This document shows, piece by piece, positions 1 through 6,033 of a stretch of DNA of 8,332 nucleotides (position 1 is the first letter of the stretch; the number at the start of each line of letters is the position of its first letter). The stretch comes from Xanthobacteraceae bacterium (lineage in GTDB: Bacteria; Pseudomonadota; Alphaproteobacteria; Rhizobiales; Xanthobacteraceae): contig JASHXX010000112.1 of NCBI GenBank assembly GCA_030043335.1, positions 1-8,332 of the forward strand, written 5' to 3'. A program made the translations under genes and the position numbers. The notes under the pieces are model-generated. The model saw only the letters and a list, made by a program, of their open reading frames with translations, ran no database searches and had not been told where the DNA came from.

Positions 1-2
1 CG

Positions 3-197
3 CGTCGGGAACGCAAAAAGGTCGAGATGCGTTTTGCGCACATGAAGCGCATCTTCAAGCTCGACCGACTGCGACTGCGAGGTCTGAGTGGGGCTAAAGA
101 CGAAGTGCTACTAACCGCAACCGCTCAGAACCTGCGGCGCCTCGTCAAGTTCCTCTGCCGCCCACCGCCATCGGCGGCAGTCCCGTGTTCCGCCTAG
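3..197 (+). CDS. Transposase, C-terminal end (IS1182-type), cut by the window edge
   Basis: The reading frame is open from the left edge and ends at TAG 195-197, leaving 64 residues. They include KKVEMRFAHMKRIFKLDRL, followed by LRLRG and then TATAQNLRRLVKF. This resembles the C-terminus of DDE transposases of the IS1182 group as I remember them. The E of VEM with a basic residue seven positions later (E8, K15 of the visible part) fits the third acidic residue of a DDE catalytic site plus the usual K/R. Such enzymes cut and join insertion-sequence ends. The last 14 residues (proline- and alanine-rich, ending VPCSA) look non-conserved. Whether the gene is intact upstream cannot be seen. IS1182 is a family-level guess; another DDE family is possible. 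Confidence 0.72.
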   Translation, partial: RRERKKVEMRFAHMKRIFKLDRLRLRGLSGAKDEVLLTATAQNLRRLVKFLCRPPPSAAVPCSA

Positions 198-325
198 GCC
201 TGCCAAGCCTGTCCGTCGATAACGCCGTCGCGGACCTCACCAGCGGAGAACACCACAGGCTCAGACAATGCTCAAATCCGGTCGAGCCGTAAAAAGCAGC
301 CGGGTTTTGCAACACATTCGCGCGA

Positions 326-337
326 AAAGCCGACATC
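326..337 (+). repeat. AAAGCCGACATC repeat, copy 1
   Basis: The 12-mer AAAGCCGACATC recurs exactly at 4391-4402 in the same orientation, with a near copy (AAGGCGGACATC) at 1815-1826. All three lie in or at the edge of non-coding or decayed DNA. From memory, sequences of the form AAAGCGGACATY are abundant between genes in Bradyrhizobium and give rise to spurious peptides such as 'PKADI'. Its function is unknown. Confidence 0.4.
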
Positions 338-603
338 CTGCCACCGCGCTCAAATCGACGCCAATGACCTTCCGGACATGCCGGATCCATCAGTCGTCGA
401 ATTCTAAAATAAAATTAATGAGGGCAAACATTCATACCGCGCTTTCAACTCGATATGGCAAATGTGCCGGCCACCAGCGAATTTCGGGGATACTCAATCC
501 GCCGTTTGCTCGTCCGCAGAGGCGCGCCGGCGACCACGGTTCCGCGCCCACGCCACACCGAGAACATAAACATTGGTGACAACGAGCTGGGCGACGCTTC
601 AAC

Positions 604-609
604 AGAGGT
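604..609 (+). promoter_or_regulatory. Shine-Dalgarno for the cysteine-rich small protein
   Basis: AGAGGT lies seven bases upstream of ATG 617. This decides the start in favour of the short, signal-peptide-bearing form over the in-frame upstream start at 455. Confidence 0.6.
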
Positions 610-616
610 CACAAAA

Positions 617-835
617 ATGCGTTCTGTCGCCCTGACGGCCTTCATCACATTTGGATTCCTCTCGTCAGCGACGTTAGCCCAAGATGGGGCTCATCGCGGC
701 GCCTGTCGCGCTGATGTGCAGAAGCTTTGCGCCGGTGTTGAACACGGCGGCGGGCGCATCCTGGATTGTCTTGCAAATCAGAAAGACAAACTCAGCGACG
801 ACTGCCGAAAAATGGTCGAGAGCCGCGGCAGGTAA
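617..835 (+). CDS. Small exported four-cysteine protein (cysteine-rich GLG1-like repeat)
   Basis: This encodes a 72-residue protein. Residues 1-21 form a signal peptide (MRS, a hydrophobic core, then SSATLA before QDG), so the mature protein of about 50 residues should be periplasmic or secreted. The mature part has four cysteines at 30, 38, 51 and 63, in the order ACRADVQKLCAG, GGGRILDCLANQKDKLS and DDC. That arrangement matches the single cysteine-rich repeat of the Golgi-glycoprotein-1 type (Pfam Cys_rich_FGFR), common as tiny exported proteins in rhizobia. Two disulphides are expected. The function of the bacterial versions is unknown to me. The start is chosen from AGAGGT seven bases upstream and from the signal peptide. 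A strong inverted-repeat cluster begins right at the stop codon. Confidence 0.8.
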   Translation: MRSVALTAFITFGFLSSATLAQDGAHRGACRADVQKLCAGVEHGGGRILDCLANQKDKLSDDCRKMVESRGR

Positions 836-892
836 CGCGATGCAGTCGCGTTGAAAAACGTGCGAGTTCGCGCGGAATTCCAACGCGACTGC
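834..892 (+). terminator. Alternative stem-loops after the cysteine-rich gene
   Basis: Three short segments can pair in two mutually exclusive ways. Segment A (834-840, AACGCGA) pairs perfectly over 7 bp with TCGCGTT at 846-852, leaving a five-base loop. The overlapping segment B (842-853, GCAGTCGCGTTG) also pairs perfectly over 12 bp with segment C (881-892, CAACGCGACTGC), with a 27-base loop. The cluster starts inside the stop codon of the preceding gene. There is no T-tract, so it is not a textbook intrinsic terminator. It could end or protect the 3' end of the mRNA, or be a small palindromic repeat element. Confidence 0.45.
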
Positions 893-942
893 TGCTTCGC
901 AAGCTCCTCCTAGTAATTCGATCGACCATGCCGGGCTGGCAT

Positions 943-1146
943 ATGAGATCCACGACCACGAAGCTAATCATCGCGATATTGACCACCGTACTACTGATCG
1001 ATGGCCCCCGCGCCCAAACAACCGGGGATGGCGGCTCGGGCGGTGGAAGAAAGCAGCATCAACAAAAGGCGGGCAAGCCCGCCGAGCAGACGCCGAAGGC
1101 AAACGAGAAAGCATATAACGCTGCTATCAAGAGCCTGCCGGACTAA
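943..1146 (+). CDS. Small exported protein of unknown function, probably shortened by a stop codon
   Basis: This is a 67-residue product. Residues 1-25 look like a signal peptide (MRSTTTK, then IIAILTTVLLI, then GPRAQ). The mature part is low in complexity (GDGGSGGGRKQHQQ, lysine- and proline-rich) and ends KAYNAAIKSLPD before TAA 1144-1146. Reading past that TAA in the same frame gives KFDPWHAAR and then TGA 1174-1176. I recall small rhizobial exported proteins ending in a similar block (AYKAAL-IP, a short basic linker, then DPW and R), so the stop may interrupt an ancestral C-terminus. The start is uncertain: ATG 943 gives the best signal peptide, ATG 928 is also in frame, and neither has a clear ribosome-binding site. 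The function is unknown, and the copy may be inactive. Confidence 0.5.
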   Translation: MRSTTTKLIIAILTTVLLIDGPRAQTTGDGGSGGGRKQHQQKAGKPAEQTPKANEKAYNAAIKSLPD

Positions 1147-1307
1147 AAGTTCGATCCTTGGCATGCTGCTCGCTGATGGCACGCGCGCCGAATTGACTTC
1201 TATACTTTGCGAAAATCCATTCCGCGATTGACCGACATATTCTTGGCCGACGCTGCCGCTGGCAGCTACACCTGCCGCATGACCGGGGCTTGCCGCGACG
1301 CGTCGCC

Positions 1308-1661
1308 TCAGCCGCGGGTGACGTGGGCCGAGACGGCCAGCCATTGGCCGCCGCGCTTTGCCCAGACGTCGGTATAGCGCCCCTGCGCGGCGCGGCCTTC
1401 GGCGGTGGTGTAGCTGGTGCGGCCGTGGATGATCGCGACATCGTCGAACAGGCGGATCATCACGTCGGTCGCCCTGAGGCCCTTGATCGTCACCGGCCTT
1501 GCGGTCTGCGCCAGGAACGCGGCGCGGTCGACCAGCGAGCCGTCCGGATTGCTGCAATAGAACTCGGCGGCGAGGATTTCGTCGAAACGCCTGACGTCAC
1601 CGTTTTGCACGGCGTCAATGTAGTCGGTGTTGAGCGCGCTCAGCGTTTCATGGTCGGTCAT
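1308..1661 (-). CDS. SnoaL/DUF4440-like protein (NTF2-like fold)
   Basis: This is a 117-residue protein with the pattern of small NTF2-like proteins of the DUF4440/SnoaL group. An N-terminal helix pair (ETLSALNTDYIDAVQNGD) is followed by the characteristic 'aefycsNPDGSLVDRAAFL' segment, and then by beta strands (VMIRLFDDVAIIHGRTSYTT; GRYTDVWAKRGGQWLAVSAH) that form the cone-shaped pocket. Members are cytoplasmic and serve as ketosteroid-isomerase-like enzymes, polyketide cyclases or ligand-binding proteins, so the substrate cannot be predicted. Two in-frame ATGs occur, at 1667 and 1661. The ribosome-binding site AGGAGG (1670-1675) is two bases from the first and eight from the second, so the second (MTDHET) is the better start. 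The gene stands alone, opposite in direction to its neighbours. Confidence 0.85.
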   Translation of the reverse strand: MTDHETLSALNTDYIDAVQNGDVRRFDEILAAEFYCSNPDGSLVDRAAFLAQTARPVTIKGLRATDVMIRLFDDVAIIHGRTSYTTAEGRAAQGRYTDVWAKRGGQWLAVSAHVTRG

Positions 1662-1669
1662 GGCCATGG

Positions 1670-1675
1670 CCTCCT
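1670..1675 (-). promoter_or_regulatory. Shine-Dalgarno deciding the start of the SnoaL-like gene
   Basis: A perfect AGGAGG is read on the minus strand. Its eight-base spacing to ATG 1661, against two bases to ATG 1667, favours the shorter protein. Confidence 0.75.
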
Positions 1676-1814
1676 AGCGCAAACATCTAGCCCGGATCGC
1701 GCGAAAGCGAAATTCGGAATCGGCCGAAACGTCGAAAATCGGCTGCGACGCCAGGTCGCCCAGCTACGGCGTGGACTCGTAAAATCGCGCGGGGCAACCT
1801 CTGCTTTCAGGCGC

Positions 1815-1826
1815 AAGGCGGACATC
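1815..1826 (+). repeat. AAGGCGGACATC repeat, degenerate copy 2
   Basis: This differs at two positions from the 12-mer found at 326-337 and 4391-4402. Its local context (CTGCTTTCAGGCGCAAGGCG) resembles the intergenic repeat that yields spurious 'SAFRRKADIS' peptides in Bradyrhizobium annotations, as I recall them. Confidence 0.4.
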
Positions 1827-1943
1827 AGCCGGACGAGGCGCGATGGCCGCTAATGATCGTTTTCCGGAAGTCGATCACTCGACTTTGTGTGATGCACAAG
1901 GTCTCCCCCGCAGCACCGACGTGGTAGGATGTAGTCGTCGGAC

Positions 1944-1961
1944 CGCGGGCGAAAGCCCGCG
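1944..1961 (+). promoter_or_regulatory. Seven-base-pair hairpin with GAAA tetraloop
   Basis: CGCGGGC-GAAA-GCCCGCG forms a perfect 7 bp GC-rich stem closed by a GNRA loop, about 95 bases upstream of the TolB/TPR start. No T-tract follows, so it is not an intrinsic terminator. It may be a structured leader element or chance in GC-rich DNA. Confidence 0.3.
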
Positions 1962-2055
1962 ACGCCACGAGGCTGCATCGCAGCAGCGCTAACCAAGCCC
2001 GGTCGTCTTCCGCTCGACCGTGTTTTTTCCGGGCAAGAAGGATGCGAACCCGGCC

Positions 2056-3531
2056 ATGACAACGCAAGAGTCTGAAGCCCAAGACTCTAAAACCCAAGAC
2101 TCTGAAACCCAAGGCTCTGGAAAAGACATCAAGGCGCCGATAGTCGGCACCTCAGAGTCAAAGGCGGCGGTTCGGCGCGGGATGTTGAGGAAGGTCGGCG
2201 CTCTGGTAGCGGCTTTTGCGGCCCTAGGTACCGTGCTCGCCGGATTGACCGGCTATTGGACGACGTATCGCGCCGTTGTGAAGGAGGTGCTTTCGCCGAC
2301 GAGCCCGCCGCCGACGGCGCCCCGGCTTTCGGTTGCGGTACTGCCGTTCTCGAATCTCACCGGCGATGCGGCCCAGGACTATCTCGGCGACGTGATTACC
2401 GAGGAGCTGACGACCAGCCTGTCGCGGATTCCCCACAGCTTCGTCATCGCTCGCAGCACTGCCTTTACCTACAAGGGCAAGGCCGTGGACGTCCGACAGG
2501 TCGGCAGAGACCTCGGCGTGCGCTACGTTCTGGAGGGGAGCCAGGAGCGGGGCGGCAACAAGATGCGAGTGAATGCCCAGCTGATCGATGCCGAGACCGG
2601 CGCGCATTTGTGGGCCGATCAGTTCGACGCCGACCGCACCGACCTCCTGGAGATGCGCGATGTGATGGTAACGCGGCTGTCCCGTGCCCTGGAGATACAA
2701 TTGATCGAAGCCGACGCCGCTCGCCTTGCGCGAACGCAACCCGGCGATGCGGATGCCGAGCAACTGGCCATGCGTTGCCAAGCGGCGTTGGTAAATTCTC
2801 TCCCTGGCACCATCGAAGCGGACGCGGGTTACGGTCTTTGCGAGCGTGCGCTTGAGCGCGATGGCAGTAACGTCAGGGCACTGATCAATCTGTCATTCAA
2901 ATTCATTGATCGAACCCTCACGGTGCAGAGTTTGGACCGCGACGCGGACATCCGGCGTGCAGACGAACTGGTGTCCAAGGCGCTCGCGATTGACCCAAAC
3001 GCCTACGGCGCTCACCTGGCCAAGGCCGAAATTCTGGTGGCGCAACAGCGCTTGGAGGAGGCGGTCGTGGAGGCGGAACATAGCCTTGCGCTCAATCCCA
3101 GTTTCGTCGGCGCCTACAGCGCGCTGTGCACGGCAAGCAGCTTCCTGGGCCGGCCGCAGGAGGCCGTCGAGTATGCCGACAAAGCGATGCGCCTGAGCCC
3201 ACGCGATCCACTGCTGTACGTCTTTTATCTGGAAAAGGGATTTGCGCTATCGCTGCTGAATCGTGACGATCAGGCTATCGACTGGCTGCGTCGAGCCGTT
3301 GCGGCCGCCCCACAATGGCCGCTCCCGCAGGCGTTGCTTGCAGCGGCGCTGTCGCTGACCGGGCATGACGACGAGGCCCGCGAGGTGCTCAAACGCTACC
3401 TGTCGCTCAGCGCAACCACGGCCAGGACCATCGCCCAGTGGAAGGGGCAGATACCCTCCAAAAATCCAACCTTCCTGGCGTATGCGGCGCGACTCGTGGA
3501 AGGTCTGCGCAACGCCGGGTTGCCCGAGTGA
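2056..3531 (+). CDS. Membrane-anchored TolB-like domain protein with TPR repeats
   Basis: This is a 491-residue protein from ATG 2056. Residues 4-23 are four 5-residue repeats (QESEA, QDSKT, QDSET, QGSGK). A basic patch (VRRGMLRK, 39-46) precedes one transmembrane helix (about 47-67), predicting a cytoplasmic N-terminus and a periplasmic remainder. Residues 91 to about 215 match the TolB/FlgO-like N-terminal domain: LSVAVLPFSNLTGD, DYLGDVITEELTTSLSRI, LGVRYVLEGS, VNAQLIDAETGAHLWAD. About four TPR units follow (302-460, for example ADELVSKALAIDPNA). This architecture normally sits C-terminal to an adenylate/guanylate cyclase or winged-helix DNA-binding domain, and here that effector is absent. 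It is probably a protein-protein interaction or sensing module; the partner is unknown. A GTG start at 2020 would add 12 residues but lacks a ribosome-binding site. AAGGA at 2038-2042 precedes ATG 2056, at a rather long 13-base spacing. Confidence 0.88.
   Translation: MTTQESEAQDSKTQDSETQGSGKDIKAPIVGTSESKAAVRRGMLRKVGALVAAFAALGTVLAGLTGYWTTYRAVVKEVLSPTSPPPTAPRLSVAVLPFSNLTGDAAQDYLGDVITEELTTSLSRIPHSFVIARSTAFTYKGKAVDVRQVGRDLGVRYVLEGSQERGGNKMRVNAQLIDAETGAHLWADQFDADRTDLLEMRDVMVTRLSRALEIQLIEADAARLARTQPGDADAEQLAMRCQAALVNSLPGTIEADAGYGLCERALERDGSNVRALINLSFKFIDRTLTVQSLDRDADIRRADELVSKALAIDPNAYGAHLAKAEILVAQQRLEEAVVEAEHSLALNPSFVGAYSALCTASSFLGRPQEAVEYADKAMRLSPRDPLLYVFYLEKGFALSLLNRDDQAIDWLRRAVAAAPQWPLPQALLAAALSLTGHDDEAREVLKRYLSLSATTARTIAQWKGQIPSKNPTFLAYAARLVEGLRNAGLPE
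2065..2124 (+). repeat. Four tandem 15-bp coding repeats
   Basis: Units of the form CAAGACTCTGAAACC start at 2065, 2080, 2095 and 2110; the last is more diverged. They encode QESEA-QDSKT-QDSET-QGSGK in the predicted cytoplasmic tail of the TolB/TPR protein. Because the units are multiples of three, copy-number change would alter tail length without breaking the frame. Confidence 0.8.
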
Positions 3532-3555
3532 CACGCCGCACCGCGGCGAGTACCT

Positions 3556-3591
3556 GATTGATGCCGCCCATCGGTCTTGAGAGCATCAATC
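3556..3591 (+). repeat. Perfect 8-bp inverted repeat at the truncation point of the radical-SAM remnant
   Basis: GATTGATG (3556-3563) is the exact reverse complement of CATCAATC (3584-3591), with a 20-base spacer. It spans the point where homology to the radical-SAM family begins. It may be a weak terminator for the TolB/TPR gene without a T-tract, a deletion scar, or chance. Confidence 0.3.
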
Positions 3592-4392
3592 CCGCAAACC
3601 TGGTCGGAGCGAAAAAGCGTCAGAACAAGATCACTGAGTACCGTGAGATGCTGCTGGCGTGGAAAAAGGCCGGCGTGGTCACTTATGCGGGCCATATCCT
3701 CGGGTTCCCGCACGATACGCCGGAATCAATTATCGAAGACATTGAGATTATAAAGGAGGAATTGGCGCTCGATGTTCTCAGTATTTATCTGTTAACCCCT
3801 TTGCCGGGGTCTGAGGATCACAAAATCCTCTGGCAGCAAGGTGCGGCGATGGACTCCGACATGAACAACTACGACGTCGAGCACGTGGTCACTTCGCACG
3901 CAAAGATGTCCACTCAACAATGGCTGGCGGTGTATCGTCGCGCGTGGGAAACTTTCTACGATCGCGCACATCTCGAACGAATTATGCGCCGCACGGTTGC
4001 CGTTGGCGCGAATCTCGCGAGCGTACTCGGAATCCTGATGATCTATTCGCGTTTTTTTTCGAGATCGAAGGCCTTAGCCCCTTCCAGGGCGGCATCTTCC
4101 GATTGAAATTTCGAGGTCGACCGTCGTCCCGGCCTGCCAATCGAACCAGTTTGGAAGTTCTACCCAAAGTATGGCTGGGAAATTCTGCGTAAACACGCCG
4201 AATTGTTCGCGCACTGGACCCGCATGGAACTCATGCGGCAGCGTATTCCGCCGCGATCCGAATCGCCGAAATTATACCGACCGTGCGCTGTCCGTGACTG
4301 ATCACGAGGAGGACGCAACCCTCAAGCTGCTGACGCACAATGCGGAAGCGCAGAACGAGGTCGTTCGGACCCGCCGAATCGCCAAAAGGTAA
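3558..4392 (+). pseudogene. Radical-SAM (B12-binding type, HpnR-like) protein, C-terminal remnant with three frameshifts
   Basis: The conserved part begins at IGLESINPANLVGAKKRQNK and continues with GHILGFPHDTPESI and LLTPLPGSEDHKILW, typical of the C-terminal half of B12-binding radical-SAM proteins related to the hopanoid methylase HpnR. The B12-binding domain and the CxxxCxxC iron-sulphur motif are missing, so no catalysis is possible. Homology passes through three frames. Near the 8-T run at 4052-4059 one T appears lost; in the shifted frame FFEIEGLSPFQGGIFRLKFR follows. Near 4115 one base appears gained, giving VDRRPGLPIEPVWKFYPKYG. Near 4247-4256 another is gained, giving RRDPNRRNYTDRALS and DHEEDATLKLLTHNAEAQN, ending at TAA 4390-4392. 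The undisturbed first frame alone would stop at 4106. The frameshift positions are inferred from how the family's C-terminus should read. Confidence 0.8.
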
Positions 4393-4402
4393 AGCCGACA
4401 TC
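4391..4402 (+). repeat. AAAGCCGACATC repeat, copy 3
   Basis: This is identical over 12 bases to the copy at 326-337. It overlaps the stop codon of the radical-SAM remnant, at the boundary between decayed DNA and the intact asnS region. Confidence 0.4.
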
Positions 4403-4428
4403 GCACTAAACAACCGGATTTAAGAGCC

Positions 4429-4462
4429 GGGGCCCAGACGTTCGCGCCAAGCGTCTTGCCCC
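4429..4462 (+). promoter_or_regulatory. Strong stem-loop in the leader region of asnS
   Basis: GGGGC (4429-4433) pairs with GCCCC (4458-4462) and AGACG (4436-4440) pairs with CGTCT (4452-4456), separated by a small internal loop and closed by an 11-base loop. It ends 28 bases before ATG 4491. There is no T-tract. It could be a transcript end for the upstream region or a structure in the asnS 5' leader. T-box control of aminoacyl-tRNA synthetase genes is a Firmicutes feature and is not seen here. Confidence 0.4.
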
Positions 4463-4490
4463 AGCCGGCGAGCGTGCTAACTCTCGCGCG

Positions 4491-5897
<1,407 letters not shown>

Positions 5898-5921
5898 GGC
5901 CGACGCACTGCTGATGGTCAA

Positions 5922-5944
5922 CTGCCCCAATCGGGTTGGGGCAG
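5922..5944 (+). terminator. Candidate terminator of asnS
   Basis: CTGCCCCAA-TCGGG-TTGGGGCAG is a perfect 9 bp stem with a 5-base loop, starting 25 bases after the asnS stop. No run of T follows, so intrinsic termination is only possible, not assured. Its position and strength make transcript-end formation or mRNA stabilisation the simplest reading. Confidence 0.45.
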
Positions 5945-5987
5945 CGCCCGGCCGGCACCGGCGCGGATCATCGCGGAGTGTGCTAAG

Positions 5988-6027
5988 CCTCCCGGCAGCC
6001 GGGCGTAACGCAAAGCCGGCCGGGAGG
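5988..6027 (+). promoter_or_regulatory. Stem-loop that buries the ribosome-binding site of the serine hydrolase
   Basis: CCTCCCGGC (5988-5996) is the exact reverse complement of GCCGGGAGG (6019-6027), a 9 bp stem with a 22-base loop. The 3' arm contains the Shine-Dalgarno GGGAGG (6022-6027), six bases before ATG 6034. A competing small hairpin, CCCG (5991-5994) with CGGG (6000-6003), uses the same 5' arm and would leave the Shine-Dalgarno free. This could restrict translation, for example as a thermosensor or ligand-responsive leader. That role is inference only. Confidence 0.45.
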
Positions 6028-6033
6028 TTGTCA

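Larger units (their letters stand above)
198..616. other. Gene-poor stretch downstream of the transposase, probable IS end plus unassigned DNA
   Basis: I see no convincing gene in these 419 bases. The first 140 or so probably contain the right end of the insertion sequence, because the stretch GTTTTGCAACACATTCGCGC at 304-323 followed by AAAGCCGACATC at 326-337 looks like a transposon or repeat border. The terminal inverted repeat cannot be confirmed without the left end. Around 403-420 is a short AT-rich patch (TTCTAAAATAAAATTAATG) that stands out in this GC-rich DNA, but I could not match it to a sigma-70 promoter with acceptable spacing. An open frame from 455 runs into the cysteine-rich gene. 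It lacks a ribosome-binding site and would bury that protein's signal peptide, so I do not extend the gene upstream. Confidence 0.4.
1662..2055. other. Intergenic region between divergent SnoaL-like and TolB/TPR genes
   Basis: I find no gene here. The region must carry promoters for both divergent neighbours, but I could not identify a convincing -35/-10 pair. It holds a degenerate AAGGCGGACATC repeat (1815-1826) and a GNRA-loop hairpin (1944-1961). A possible GTG start at 2020 for the downstream gene has no ribosome-binding site. Open frames on the minus strand across 1825-2112 are shadows of the repeats that encode the start of the TolB/TPR protein. Confidence 0.4.

Noticed and set aside
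268..579. Possible 103-residue protein after the transposase
   Set aside because: It has no ribosome-binding site, no recognisable motif and atypical composition, and it spans what looks like an IS end and a repeat.
455..616. N-terminal extension of the cysteine-rich protein
   Set aside because: The extension lacks a ribosome-binding site and would place a clear signal peptide in the interior of the protein.
1193..1244. Candidate promoter (TTGACT at 1193, TATACT at 1201, TATTCT at 1239)
   Set aside because: Spacings between the boxes are 2 or about 40 bases, not near 17, and no plus-strand gene follows closely.
991..1557. A 188-codon minus-strand frame overlapping the SnoaL-like gene
   Set aside because: It overlaps the SnoaL-like gene on the same strand in another frame and has Arg/Pro-rich shadow composition. 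The SnoaL frame has AGGAGG and family motifs.
4052..4059. The 8-T run as a site of programmed frameshifting or transcriptional slippage
   Set aside because: The gene lacks its N-terminal catalytic half and has two further frameshifts outside homopolymer T runs, so ordinary decay (or a sequencing error) is the simpler explanation.
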